Part shown: positions 52,497-61,589 of the stretch, piece by piece
Numbering within the stretch: the stretch's first letter is position 1
Layout: each line of letters begins with the position of its first letter
Assembly (NCBI RefSeq): GCF_034652275.1
Contig: NZ_JAXIWG010000001.1
Location: 496,001 to 560,000 of the forward strand
From: Yoonia sp034652275
GTDB lineage: Bacteria > Pseudomonadota > Alphaproteobacteria > Rhodobacterales > Rhodobacteraceae
Direction: 5' to 3'
DNA length: 64,000 nucleotides
Translations under genes and position numbers: made by a program
Notes under the pieces: generated by a model
The model's input: the letters and a program-made list of their open reading frames with translations, nothing else
Databases searched by the model: none
What the model was told of the DNA's origin: nothing

Positions 52497-53747
52497 ATGA
52501 CTTACCACCCCAAATCCGATTTCATGTCCGTGATGATGGAACGCGGCTTTCTGGCCGACTGCACCGATTATCAGGGGCTGGACGATGCGTTGAGCAAGGG
52601 CGTGGTCACCACTTATATCGGCTATGACGCCACCGCGAAATCGCTGCATGTGGGGCATCTGCTGAATATCATGATGCTGCGCTGGCTGCAAAAGACCGGC
52701 CACCAGCCGATCACCCTGATGGGTGGCGGGACGACCAAGGTCGGCGATCCCAGCTTTCGCGCCGATGAACGCCCGCTGCTGACACCCGACCAGATCGACG
52801 CCAATATCGCAGGCATGCAGCAGGTGTTCGCCAAATACCTGACCTATGGTGACGGCCCGACCGATGCCCTGATGCTGAACAACGCCGAATGGCTTGACGG
52901 GTTGAACTACCTCGATTTCCTGCGCGACATCGGGCGGCATTTCAGCGTCAACCGGATGCTGGCGTTCGAGAGCGTTAAATCGCGGCTGGACCGCGAACAG
53001 TCCCTGTCATTCCTCGAATTCAACTACATGATCCTGCAAGCCTATGATTTCCTTGAACTGAACCGCCGCTATGGCTGCCTGTTGCAGATGGGCGGGTCGG
53101 ATCAATGGGGCAATATCATCAACGGGATCGACCTGACGCGCCGCGTGCTCGACCATGAAATCTACGGCCTGACCTCGCCTTTGCTGACCACCAGCGACGG
53201 GCGCAAGATGGGCAAATCGGCGGGCGGGGCTGTCTGGCTGAACGCCGATATGCTGTCGCCTTACGAATTCTGGCAGTTCTGGCGCAACACGACCGATGCG
53301 GATACGGGGCGGTTCCTGAAGCTCTACACCGAACTGCCGTTGGATGAATGCAACCGTCTGGGTGCCTTGCAAGGGTCCGAGATCAACGCCGCCAAGATCA
53401 TCCTCGCCAACGAAGTGACAGCCCTGCTGCACGGGGCCGAGGCTGCAGCGACAGCAGAGGCCACCGCGCGCGAGGTCTTTGAAAAAGGCGGCGTGGGCGA
53501 CGATTTGCCGACGCTGACGCTGGGGGTCGCGGAACTGGGCGATGGCATGTCGATTGCGCAGATCATCGTGCGCGCGGGTCTGGCCGCCACCGGCAAGGAG
53601 GCCAAGCGCCTGATCGCGGAAAACGGCGCGCGGCTGAACGACGAACCGCTGACCGATGCGGGCCTGATGGTCGATGCGGCGATGCTGGCACAGCCGATCA
53701 AACTGAGCGCCGGAAAAAAACGCCACGCGCTGGTGCAGCTGAGCTAA
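52497..53747 (+). CDS. tyrS: Tyrosyl-tRNA synthetase
   Basis: A 416-residue class I synthetase charging tRNA-Tyr. The HIGH motif is AKSLHVGHLLNIMML, the tyrosine pocket is GGSDQWGNIINGIDL and the KMSKS-equivalent is DGRKMGKSAGG. The C-terminal S4 RNA-binding domain begins near residue 340 (AATGKEAKRLIAENGARLND). It begins 61 bases from the divergent anmK start and ends just before GC-rich inverted repeats. Confidence 0.98.
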   Translation: MTYHPKSDFMSVMMERGFLADCTDYQGLDDALSKGVVTTYIGYDATAKSLHVGHLLNIMMLRWLQKTGHQPITLMGGGTTKVGDPSFRADERPLLTPDQIDANIAGMQQVFAKYLTYGDGPTDALMLNNAEWLDGLNYLDFLRDIGRHFSVNRMLAFESVKSRLDREQSLSFLEFNYMILQAYDFLELNRRYGCLLQMGGSDQWGNIINGIDLTRRVLDHEIYGLTSPLLTTSDGRKMGKSAGGAVWLNADMLSPYEFWQFWRNTTDADTGRFLKLYTELPLDECNRLGALQGSEINAAKIILANEVTALLHGAEAAATAEATAREVFEKGGVGDDLPTLTLGVAELGDGMSIAQIIVRAGLAATGKEAKRLIAENGARLNDEPLTDAGLMVDAAMLAQPIKLSAGKKRHALVQLS

Positions 53748-53792
53748 GGGGCCGCGCCCGACGCGCCCCCTTTCCCATCTTCCGAGCGCGTC

Positions 53793-53859
53793 AATCGCGC
53801 AAGCGCGATTTGATGTAATCCCCGCCGGAGGCAACCGTGCATGGCCCTGCCATGCACGG
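53793..53859. repeat. Two GC-rich inverted repeats after tyrS
   Basis: AATCGCGC-aa-GCGCGATT (53793-53810) is followed by ATCCCCGCCGGAGGC, a fragment of the interspersed repeat, and by CCGTGCATGG-ccctg-CCATGCACGG (53835-53859). Both stems are perfect. They separate tyrS from a small opposing gene and may terminate transcription from both sides, though neither is followed by a long T-run. Confidence 0.65.
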
Positions 53860-53862
53860 TGC

Positions 53863-54012
53863 TTACAGCAGCAACAAACTGACCAGTTGGATCGTAACCC
53901 CGATGGGAAAAGTGATCGCTCCGGCGACAAGTGCCGCACCCAGCACTGTGGGGCGCACAGATTGGGCTGTGACGCCCTCTACGGCACGGGTTTCGTGATT
54001 CGTCTTTTTCAT
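53863..54012 (-). CDS. Small membrane protein, 49 residues
   Basis: The start MKKTNHETRAVEGVTAQSVR at 54012 and a single hydrophobic helix (TVLGAALVAGAITFPIGVTI and on to the terminal LVSLLLL) make a small single-pass protein. It is in the gap between tyrS and the Fur-family gene, on the opposite strand. The codon pattern is consistent with coding, and I have an impression of small proteins like this in Rhodobacterales, but no family is recognised. A longer in-frame start exists at 54069. It may be regulated with the Fur-family gene 223 bases away on the other strand. Confidence 0.5.
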   Translation of the reverse strand: MKKTNHETRAVEGVTAQSVRPTVLGAALVAGAITFPIGVTIQLVSLLLL

Positions 54013-54235
54013 GCGCCCATTAGCGCAGCCTGAGATGTCTGATGTCTTAACAGGGGCAAGGAAAACCATTCATCGCCGCAACAACAGCATCCGCGTTTCA
54101 AGATTGGTACGAGAGCCACGTTCCGCCGGTCAGGCGGCACATGGATCAAGACGGACGCGCTTTGAGCGGCAATCACGTCTGGCCAGCAGGTGGATCGGGG
54201 GTTAAGACAGAAAAAGACGAATATCCGGACTGCGC

Positions 54236-54655
54236 ATGACCGACACCATCCTTTCCCGCTGCGAGGCTCAGGGCCTGCGTCTGACCGATCAGCGCCGCGT
54301 GATCGCGGGCGTGCTCGAAGCTGCCGACGACCACCCCGATGTCGAGGAACTCTATCACCGCGCCTCGGCCGTTGATCCGAAAATCTCGCTCGCCACGGTC
54401 TACCGCACCGTCAAACTGTTCGAGGAATCGGGTATTCTGGAAAAGCACGAATTCGGCGACGGGCGCGCCCGTTACGAGGCCGCCGACCGCGACCACCACG
54501 ACCATCTGATCGACATGCACACGGGCGAGGTGATCGAATTCGTCGATGCCGAGATCGAGGCATTGCAGGAACGCATCGCCGCCAAGCTGGGCTATCGGTT
54601 GATGGGGCACCGGCTGGAACTTTACGGGCTGCCGCTCCAGAAAAAGGATCATTGA
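54236..54655 (+). CDS. Fur-family metalloregulator, Mur/Fur type
   Basis: A 139-residue winged-helix regulator: GLRLTDQRRVIAGVLEAADD, the recognition region HPDVEELYHRASAVDPKISL and ATVYRTVKLFEESG, and the dimer and metal domain. The HHDH cluster is present (DRDHHDHLIDMHTGEVIEF), but the CxxC zinc pair of E. coli Fur, expected right after it, is replaced by DMHT. Loss of that pair is typical of the alphaproteobacterial manganese regulator Mur. It may control the opposite small gene or distant metal transporter genes. Mur versus Fur cannot be settled from sequence. A DMT exporter gene begins just downstream. Confidence 0.88.
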   Translation: MTDTILSRCEAQGLRLTDQRRVIAGVLEAADDHPDVEELYHRASAVDPKISLATVYRTVKLFEESGILEKHEFGDGRARYEAADRDHHDHLIDMHTGEVIEFVDAEIEALQERIAAKLGYRLMGHRLELYGLPLQKKDH

Positions 54656-54658
54656 TCG

Positions 54659-55549
54659 TTGGAAAACCTGCGCGGTGCGGCCTTCATGGTCCTGGCGATG
54701 TTCTGCTTTGCGCTGCTCGACACCACGATCAAGCTGTTGTCGCAATCCATGTCCGTGGGGCAGGCGCTGGCGCTGATCAGTATCGGCATTCTGGTGCTGC
54801 TTCTGGGCTGGTCGGTGGTGCAACGCATCCCGCTCTGGCAGGCCGAATACCGCAACGGCCGCGTGATCCTGCGTAGCCTGAGCGAAGTGGTCGGCACCTG
54901 CCTGATCTCGCTGGCGCTGTCATTGGTGCCGCTGACGACCGCTTCTGCGGTGATTCAGGCGACCCCGCTGGTTGTGGCGATGGGTGCGGGGCTGTTTCTG
55001 GGGCAAAGCATCGGCTGGCGGCGCTGGATCGCGATCATCGTGGGGTTTGGCGGCGTGCTGCTGATCATCCGGCCCGGGCTTGAAGGCTTCAACCCCGCGA
55101 CCCTGCTGGCCGTCGCAGGCATGCTGGCGCTGGCGTCACGCGACCTACTGACGCGCGCGCTGCATGTCACGCTGTCGGGCGTGCAACTGGGCATCCACGC
55201 CTTTGCCTTCGTGCTGCCGGCCTCGCTGGTGTTGATGGTCGTGCAAGGCCAGTCGCTGGTGGCGCTCGACGCGCGCACCTGGGCGCTGGTGCTGGCGGGG
55301 GCGTTCATCGGGGTTCTGTCCTATCTGTCGATCATCGCGGCCACACGCGGCGGCAATGCGGGCGTGATTTCATCATTCCGTTACAGCCGGATGATCTTTG
55401 CGCTGGTGATCGGATTTGTCGTCTTTGGCGAACGCCCCGATGCCGCGACACTGATCGGGGCGGCGATCATCATCACTTCGGGCATTTTCACGCTCTGGCG
55501 CGAAGCCCGGATGCGCCGCGCTTCCCTTGCGGAACAAGCCGCGTTATAG
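54659..55549 (+). CDS. EamA-family (DMT) transporter
   Basis: A 296-residue inner-membrane protein with about ten helices in two EamA repeats (roughly residues 5-135 and 148-285). A basic terminus follows (REARMRRASLAEQAAL). The TTG start at 54659 gives MENLRGAAFMVLAMFCFALL; an ATG at 54686 would cut inside helix 1, so TTG is preferred. The start lies three bases after the Fur-family stop, so translational coupling is likely. Substrates of DMT exporters are diverse and not readable here. Confidence 0.9.
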   Translation: MENLRGAAFMVLAMFCFALLDTTIKLLSQSMSVGQALALISIGILVLLLGWSVVQRIPLWQAEYRNGRVILRSLSEVVGTCLISLALSLVPLTTASAVIQATPLVVAMGAGLFLGQSIGWRRWIAIIVGFGGVLLIIRPGLEGFNPATLLAVAGMLALASRDLLTRALHVTLSGVQLGIHAFAFVLPASLVLMVVQGQSLVALDARTWALVLAGAFIGVLSYLSIIAATRGGNAGVISSFRYSRMIFALVIGFVVFGERPDAATLIGAAIIITSGIFTLWREARMRRASLAEQAAL

Positions 55550-55555
55550 ACGCGG

Positions 55556-55569
55556 TGATACCGCTAACA
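55556..55569. promoter_or_regulatory. LacI-type operator before eno (CceR-like candidate)
   Basis: TGATACCGCTAACA, an imperfect palindrome, lies 21 bases before the eno start codon. It shares the GCTAAC half with the zwf palindrome at 37072 at a comparable distance from the start. Paired occurrence before two central-carbon genes argues for one shared LacI-family regulator. Confidence 0.55.
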
Positions 55570-55590
55570 CCGCTTCCAAAGGAGCCTTTC

Positions 55591-56865
55591 ATGACCACGA
55601 TCATCGATATTCACGCCCGCGAAATCCTCGACAGCCGGGGCAACCCCACGGTCGAAGTCGATGTGGTTCTGGAAGACGGCACCATGGGCCGCGCCGCCGT
55701 GCCATCGGGGGCATCCACCGGCGCGCATGAGGCGGTTGAGCGCCGCGACGGCGACAAATCGCGTTACATGGGCAAAGGCGTGCTGGAAGCCGTCGCCGCG
55801 GTGAACGGCGAAATCGCCGAAGCCATCCTTGGCTTTGACGCCACCGAACAGGTCGGCATCGATATGACGATGATCGAGCTGGACGGCACGGCCAATAAAT
55901 CCCGCCTTGGCGCGAATGCGATCTTGGGCGTGTCGATGGCCGTGGCCAAGGCGGCAGCGGATTTCACCAGCCAGCCGCTTTATCGCTATATCGGCGGCAC
56001 ATCGGCCCGCACCCTGCCCGTGCCGATGATGAACATCATCAACGGCGGCGAACATGCCGACAACCCGATCGACATTCAGGAATTCATGATCATGCCCGTT
56101 GCTGCCGCGAATATCCGCGAAGCCGTGCGCATGGGGTCCGAAGTGTTCCACACGCTGAAGAAAGAACTCTCTGCCGCGGGTTTCAGCACCAGCATCGGGG
56201 ATGAGGGCGGTTTCGCCCCCGCCATCGGATCGACCCGCGAGGCGCTGGATTTCATCATGAAAGCGATCGAAAAGGCAGGCTACACCCCGGGTGCGGATAT
56301 CTATCTGGCGCTCGATTGCGCCGCGACCGAATATTACAAGGGCGGCAAGTATGAAATGGCGGGCGAAGGCGCCTCGCTGACCAGCCAGCAGAACGCCGAA
56401 TATCTGGCGAAACTGGCCGCCGACTATCCGATCATCAGCATCGAGGACGGCATGTCCGAGGATGACTGGGACGGCTGGAAAATGCTGACCGAGATGATCG
56501 GCGACAAGGTGCAGCTGGTGGGCGACGATCTCTTCGTGACCAACCCTGCGCGTCTGGCCGAAGGCATCAAGCGCGGCTGCGCCAATTCCATGCTGGTCAA
56601 GGTCAACCAGATTGGCACCCTGACCGAGACCCTGCAAGCCGTCGATATGGCGCATCGCGCGCGCTATACCAACGTGATGTCGCACCGCTCGGGCGAAACC
56701 GAGGATGTGACCATCGCCGACCTCGCCGTCGCCACGAATTGCGGGCAGATCAAGACAGGCTCGCTGTCGCGGTCGGACCGGCTGGCGAAATACAACCAGC
56801 TGATCCGGATCGAGGAAATGCTGGGCGAGACGGCGACCTATGCCGGTCGGTCGATTTTGCGATAA
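55591..56865 (+). CDS. eno: Enolase
   Basis: A 424-residue enolase interconverting 2-phosphoglycerate and phosphoenolpyruvate. It starts IIDIHAREILDSRGNPTVEV. The catalytic acid region is VPSGASTGAHEAVERRDGD, and further motifs are MMNIINGGEHADNPIDIQEF, GDEGGFAP, the Mg ligands in ALDCAATEYYK, SIEDGMSEDDW and GDDLFVTNPARL, and the Lys/His of VKVNQIGTLTETLQA and MSHRSGETED. The start at 55591 follows GGAG by six bases. It is preceded by a LacI-type operator and followed, 33 bases later, by the cupin gene. Confidence 0.98.
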   Translation: MTTIIDIHAREILDSRGNPTVEVDVVLEDGTMGRAAVPSGASTGAHEAVERRDGDKSRYMGKGVLEAVAAVNGEIAEAILGFDATEQVGIDMTMIELDGTANKSRLGANAILGVSMAVAKAAADFTSQPLYRYIGGTSARTLPVPMMNIINGGEHADNPIDIQEFMIMPVAAANIREAVRMGSEVFHTLKKELSAAGFSTSIGDEGGFAPAIGSTREALDFIMKAIEKAGYTPGADIYLALDCAATEYYKGGKYEMAGEGASLTSQQNAEYLAKLAADYPIISIEDGMSEDDWDGWKMLTEMIGDKVQLVGDDLFVTNPARLAEGIKRGCANSMLVKVNQIGTLTETLQAVDMAHRARYTNVMSHRSGETEDVTIADLAVATNCGQIKTGSLSRSDRLAKYNQLIRIEEMLGETATYAGRSILR

Positions 56866-56898
56866 GGTGCGTTGAAACGCACCCTTCGAGGTCCGGTT

Positions 56899-57321
56899 AT
56901 GACCGCTGACGAGATCATCGCACATCTGAACCTGGCCCCCCATCCAGAAGGGGGCCATTACCGCCAGACATGGGTCGCCGAAAATGCGGGCCGTCCGGTT
57001 GGGACCTGCATCTATTTCCTGCTCAAGGACGGTGGTGCGAGCCACTGGCACCGTGTCGATGCGGTGGAGATATGGCACTATTATGCAGGCGCGCCGCTGG
57101 TCCTGTCGCTGGCGGCGGATGATGCGGGGCCTGCGGTGGATCATGTGCTGGGGCCGGATCTGACCGATGGACAGCTGCCGCAAGTGATCGTGCCGGAACA
57201 GCACTGGCAGGCGGCCCGCACCACGGGCGACTGGACGCTGGTGGGCTGCACCGTGTCGCCGGGGTTTCTGTTCTCTGGCTTTACGCTGGCGGAGCCGGGG
57301 TTCGATATTCCGAAAGGTTAA
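56899..57321 (+). CDS. Cupin-fold protein, DUF985 family
   Basis: The ATG at 56899 (MTADEIIAHLNLAPHPEGG) is preferred to an upstream TTG at 56872 because it begins the conserved segment and has a GAGGT site. The 140-residue protein has the DUF985 pattern LAPHPEGGHYRQTW, IYFLLKDGGASHWHRVDAVEIWHYYAG and the ending GCTVSPGFLFSGFTLA. This is a single cupin barrel with probable metal ligands in the SHWHR segment. Function is not known. Cotranscription with eno is likely. Confidence 0.9.
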   Translation: MTADEIIAHLNLAPHPEGGHYRQTWVAENAGRPVGTCIYFLLKDGGASHWHRVDAVEIWHYYAGAPLVLSLAADDAGPAVDHVLGPDLTDGQLPQVIVPEQHWQAARTTGDWTLVGCTVSPGFLFSGFTLAEPGFDIPKG

Positions 57322-57335
57322 GGGCGCTGCTCCCG

Positions 57336-57377
57336 CCCCGGACTTGATCCGGGGCCTCGACCGGACGTTGTCCGGTC
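57336..57377. repeat. Paired GC-rich hairpins after the cupin gene
   Basis: CCCCGGA-cttga-TCCGGGG (57336-57354) and GACCGGAC-gtt-GTCCGGTC (57359-57377) are perfect inverted repeats in tandem just before an interspersed-repeat copy. The first is very like a palindrome dispersed in many alphaproteobacterial genomes, from memory. Confidence 0.75.
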
Positions 57378-57385
57378 TCACCAAC

Positions 57386-57407
57386 GAGTATTTTGGGAAA
57401 AAAGAAG
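57386..57407 (+). repeat. Interspersed intergenic repeat copy
   Basis: GAGTATTTTGGG, an A-run and GAAG, one base different from the commonest core. It lies in the convergent gap between the cupin and nrdJ genes. Confidence 0.75.
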
Positions 57408-57462
57408 CGCTGCAAACCCGAAGGTTGCGGCGCTTTTCGTTTTGTCGGCCTCTTTCGCAGGC

Positions 57463-60400
57463 TCAGCTACAGCCGCTCGTCCCGCCGCAGGTATTGCACT
57501 TCATACAGGTCCCATTCCGCACCAGCGTGTAGTTGCCGCATTCGCCGCAGGCCTCGCCTTCGTAGCCTTGCATCTTGGCCTTGTCGCGGGCGGAGAGCGT
57601 GCTGGTTTCCGTGACCACGGCGGTCATCGTCGCCGTGCCGCTGACCAGTGCTGCAGAGCTGACGCCTGTTTGCAGCGCCATCAGGTCCTGCGGCATCCGC
57701 TTGCGCAGATAGCCGGTGGACGAGATCTGCTTGAGCACCTCCAGCGACCGCGACGCCGCGTTTTCGCTGGGTGTGCGGACGTTGGAGACGCCTTCCGCCT
57801 CGCCCCGGCCGATGTCGTCGAAGGCCGCGCCTTCGGGTTTGACATGAGCGAGGTCAGTGCGGTCGAGGTAGCTGACCGCGAGTTCGCGGAAGATGTAATC
57901 AAGGATCGAGGTCGCGTTCTTGATGCTGTCGTTGCCCTGCACCATGCCCGCGGGTTCGAACTTGGTGAAGGTGAACGCGTCGACGAACTCCTCCAGCGGC
58001 ACGCCGTATTGCAGGCCGACCGACACGGCGATGGCGAAGTTGTTCATCATCGCGCGGAAGCCCGCGCCTTCCTTGTGCATGTCGATGAAAATCTCGCCAA
58101 GCTGGCCGTTTTCATATTCGCCGGTGCGCAGATAGACCTTATGGCCGCCAACGATGGCCTTTTGGGTGTAACCCTTGCGCCGCTGTGGCATCTTTTCGCG
58201 TTCGCGGTTGCGGATTTCCTGCACGATAATCCGTTCCACGATCTTTTCGGCTAGCACGGCCGCCTTTTCATGGTGGTTACCGCTTTCGAGCACTTCGCGC
58301 GCGTCATCGTCATCCTCGACTAAGGCAGAAGCCAAGGGCTGCGACAATTTCGAGCCGTCACGGTAAAGCGCGTTAGCTTTCACACCCAGCGACCAGGACA
58401 GTTCATAGGCTTTCTGGCAATCCTCGATCGTTGCGTCATTGGGCATGTTGATCGTCTTGGAGATCGCCCCCGAGATGAAGGACTGCGCTGCCGCCATCAT
58501 ATAGATATGGCTGTCAACGCTCAGATAACGCTTGCCTTTCTTGCCGCAGGGGTTGGCGCAGTCGAAGACGGAATAGTGTTCTTTCTTCAGGAACGGCGCG
58601 CCTTCGAGCGTCATGGTGCCGCAGACATGGTCGTTGGCCGCTTCGATATCCTGCTTGGAATAGCCCAGATGGCGCAGCAGATCGAAGGTCGGATCGTTCA
58701 GCTTTGCCTCGGGGATACCGAGCGTCTTGGTGCAGAAATCCGTCCCCAGCGTCCACTGGTTGAACACAAAGCGGATATCGAAGGCCGAGCGCAAGGCGCC
58801 TTCAACCTTGTCGAGTTCCGCCTGCCCGAAACCATGCCCGATCAGCGAGGTGTGGTTGATCGCGGGCGCCTGCCCCATAGAGCCGTGGCCGACCGCATAG
58901 GCGATGATTTCCTCGATCTGGGCGGAACCATAGCCGAGCTTTTCCAGCGCTGCCGGCACCGATTGGTTGATGATCTTGAAATAGCCGCCACCGGCCAGTT
59001 TTTTGAACTTCACCAGTGCGAAATCAGGCTCGATCCCGGTTGTGTCGCAATCCATGACCAGACCGATGGTGCCGGTTGGTGCGATGACGCTGACTTGGGC
59101 GTTGCGATAGCCGTGCTTTTCACCAAGGCGCAGGGCCTCGTCCCAGCTTGCGGTGGCCAGTTTGACCAGACGGTCATCGGGGCAGTTGGCATGGTCGAGC
59201 GGCACGGGCTTGACGTCCAGCGCTTCATAGCCGTCTGCCTTGCCATAGGCAGCGTTGCGGTGGTTGCGGATCACGCGCAACATGTGCTTGGCGTTCTTGG
59301 CATAGCCCGGAAACGCGCCCAATTCGCCCGCCATTTCGGCGGATGTCGCATAGGACACGCCGGTCATGATCGCGGTCAGGGCGGCGCCCATAGCGCGGCC
59401 TTCGTCGCTGTCATAGCCAAGGCCCATGTTCATCAAGAGACCGCCGATATTGGCATAGCCAAGGCCCAAGGTGCGGAAGTCGTAAGAGCGTTGGGCAATT
59501 TCCTTGGACGGGAACTGCGCCATCATCACAGAGATTTCCAGTGTCACGGTCCACAGACGCGTGGCGTGCATGTAATCTTCGACCTGAAACTGCCCGTCCT
59601 TGTAGAAGGTCAGCAGGTTCATCGACGCAAGGTTGCAGGCCGTGTCGTCAAGGAACATGTATTCCGAGCAAGGGTTCGATCCGCGGATCGCGCCATCTTC
59701 GGGGCAGGTGTGCCATGCGTTGACGGTGTCATGGTACTGGATGCCCGGATCGGCACAGGCCCAAGCGGCATGGCCCACCTGTTCCCAAAGATCGCGTGCT
59801 TTGATGATTTTCGCGACTTCGCCGTTCTTGCGGTTGATCAGCTTCCACATCTCGTCATTCTCGACGGCCTTGAGGAAGGCGTCGGTCACACGGATCGAGT
59901 TGTTGGAGTTCTGGCCCGAGACGGACGAATAGGCTTCCGAATCCCAGTCGGTGTCATAGGTCGGGAATTCGATGCTGGTGTGGCCCTGCTTGGCGTAGTC
60001 CAGCACGCGCTTGATATAGGTCTCGGGGATGGCGGACCGCTTGGCATCCTTGACTGCGGCGGCCAGCGTTTCGTTGGTCTTGGGGTCATAGGCGGCAACG
60101 GCGTCACCGTCCCACGATTTGATCGCCGCGAAGATCGCGTTCAGATAGCGTTCATGCATCTTGGACCCGGCGACGATGCTGGCCACCTTCTGTTCCTCGA
60201 TCACCTTCCAGTTGATGAATTCCTCGATATCGGGGTGATCGGCATCGACGATGACCATCTTGGCCGCACGGCGTGTGGTACCGCCCGATTTGATCGCACC
60301 AGCGGCACGGTCACCGATTTTCAGGAACCCCATCAGGCCCGACGATTTGCCGCCGCCGGACAGCTTTTCGCCCTCGCCGCGCAGTGACGAGAAGTTGGTG

Positions 60401-61071
60401 CCGGTGCCGGAGCCGTATTTGAACAGGCGCGCTTCGCGCACCCAGAGATCCATGATCCCGCCTTCGTTGACCAGATCGTCCGCGACGGACTGGATGAAGC
60501 AGGCATGTGGCTGGGGATGTTCGTAGGACGAGGTGGATTTGGTCAGTTCGCCGGTCTGGTAATCGACATAATAATGCCCCTGTGCGGGGCCATCGATACC
60601 GTAAGCCCAATGCAGGCCGGTGTTGAACCACTGCGGGCTGTTGGGGGCGGCGCGCTGGCTGGCCAGCATATAGCGCATCTCGTCGAAATAGGCGCGGGCG
60701 TCTTCTTCGGTGGTGAAATAGCCGCCTTTCCAGCCCCAATAGGTCCAGGCACCCGCCAGACGGTCGAACACCTGCTTGGCGCTGGTTTCACCGCCGAAGG
60801 TTGCGTCTTTGGCTGGCACGGATTTCCACAGGAACTCCGGCACACCCTTTTCTTTGACCCGCTTGGTTGCGGAGGGCACACCTGCCTTGCGGAAGTATTT
60901 CTGCGCGATCACGTCGGATGCGACCTGGCTCCAACCGGCGGGAATTTCACAATCATCCAGCTTGAACACGATCGTGCCGTCCGGATTGCGGATCTCGGAG
61001 GTCGTCGTCTTGAACGCGAGTGCTGCATAGGCATCCGCGCCTTCGGTCGTGAAATTCCGTTCGATTTTCAT
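57463..61071 (-). CDS. nrdJ: B12-dependent ribonucleotide reductase NrdJ
   Basis: The start at ATG 61071 (MKIERNFTTEGADAYAALAF) is 39 bases inside the longest open frame and has AGGGGCAGAG upstream. The 1202-residue protein is a class II (adenosylcobalamin) reductase making dNTPs without oxygen-dependent radicals. The N-terminal NPDGTIVFKLDD and GWSQVASDVIAQKYF precede the active-site region with GSNPCSEYMFLDDTACNLAS and the later APTGTIGLVMDCDTTG. The C-terminus is Cys-rich (EACGECGNYTLVRNGTCMKC and CGGTSGCS), the thiol relay/zinc tail. It depends on the cobalamin route encoded at 40-45 kb. Confidence 0.97.
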   Translation of the reverse strand: MKIERNFTTEGADAYAALAFKTTTSEIRNPDGTIVFKLDDCEIPAGWSQVASDVIAQKYFRKAGVPSATKRVKEKGVPEFLWKSVPAKDATFGGETSAKQVFDRLAGAWTYWGWKGGYFTTEEDARAYFDEMRYMLASQRAAPNSPQWFNTGLHWAYGIDGPAQGHYYVDYQTGELTKSTSSYEHPQPHACFIQSVADDLVNEGGIMDLWVREARLFKYGSGTGTNFSSLRGEGEKLSGGGKSSGLMGFLKIGDRAAGAIKSGGTTRRAAKMVIVDADHPDIEEFINWKVIEEQKVASIVAGSKMHERYLNAIFAAIKSWDGDAVAAYDPKTNETLAAAVKDAKRSAIPETYIKRVLDYAKQGHTSIEFPTYDTDWDSEAYSSVSGQNSNNSIRVTDAFLKAVENDEMWKLINRKNGEVAKIIKARDLWEQVGHAAWACADPGIQYHDTVNAWHTCPEDGAIRGSNPCSEYMFLDDTACNLASMNLLTFYKDGQFQVEDYMHATRLWTVTLEISVMMAQFPSKEIAQRSYDFRTLGLGYANIGGLLMNMGLGYDSDEGRAMGAALTAIMTGVSYATSAEMAGELGAFPGYAKNAKHMLRVIRNHRNAAYGKADGYEALDVKPVPLDHANCPDDRLVKLATASWDEALRLGEKHGYRNAQVSVIAPTGTIGLVMDCDTTGIEPDFALVKFKKLAGGGYFKIINQSVPAALEKLGYGSAQIEEIIAYAVGHGSMGQAPAINHTSLIGHGFGQAELDKVEGALRSAFDIRFVFNQWTLGTDFCTKTLGIPEAKLNDPTFDLLRHLGYSKQDIEAANDHVCGTMTLEGAPFLKKEHYSVFDCANPCGKKGKRYLSVDSHIYMMAAAQSFISGAISKTINMPNDATIEDCQKAYELSWSLGVKANALYRDGSKLSQPLASALVEDDDDAREVLESGNHHEKAAVLAEKIVERIIVQEIRNREREKMPQRRKGYTQKAIVGGHKVYLRTGEYENGQLGEIFIDMHKEGAGFRAMMNNFAIAVSVGLQYGVPLEEFVDAFTFTKFEPAGMVQGNDSIKNATSILDYIFRELAVSYLDRTDLAHVKPEGAAFDDIGRGEAEGVSNVRTPSENAASRSLEVLKQISSTGYLRKRMPQDLMALQTGVSSAALVSGTATMTAVVTETSTLSARDKAKMQGYEGEACGECGNYTLVRNGTCMKCNTCGGTSGCS

Positions 61072-61589
61072 GTCTCTGCCCCTTTTGGTGGCCGTCGTTG
61101 CGGCCCGCATCTGTTAGGCACCGCAGGCGCGGCGCAGGATCATCTGACGATTGCAGCAAGGTGGCCTGCGACCGGACAACACAGTTGTCCCGTCAAAGAC
61201 CGTCTATCGGCTGAACGCCTGCCTGTTGAATCGTACCCCGTGCCGACGCTACATCTGGTGTGTGCTGCGGCGGCTCGCACAAGGTGACGTATCTAGCCCT
61301 AGTGGGTCAACGGATTTTTCATACTAAATACGGATTAAATCGGTTGACGTTCTGCGCTTGGGATTCGGGCGCACGGGCGGCATGATTCATCCACCAAACT
61401 GTCCACAGACCGCGCACGCGAAGACGCGCAAAGAAAGTCTTTGCATCGGCTGGCTTAGGCGGGAAAACGTGATGATGACATGAATTTGCCCACAACGGGC
61501 TGCCTGTAAAACGGGCAGGATTACAACGCGCAACGGTTGCAGCACTGCAACAAGCGCGCAGTCACCAAGATCGCAAAACTGGGATTTAA
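61072..61589. other. 518-base gap between nrdJ and tRNA-Pro
   Basis: I see no gene here. No cobalamin-riboswitch-like structure was recognised. A dyad-like stretch near 61286-61306 (ATCTAGCCCTAGTG) and another near 61250-61262 (CTACATCTGGTG) could be related to NrdR boxes, but neither matches well. The stretch 61320-61350 is AT-rich and could hold promoter elements; the rest has no repeats I can see. Confidence 0.5.

Noticed and set aside
58507..60387. 626-codon open frame opposite nrdJ
   Set aside because: Shadow of nrdJ, whose conserved active-site and C-terminal Cys motifs are on the minus strand.
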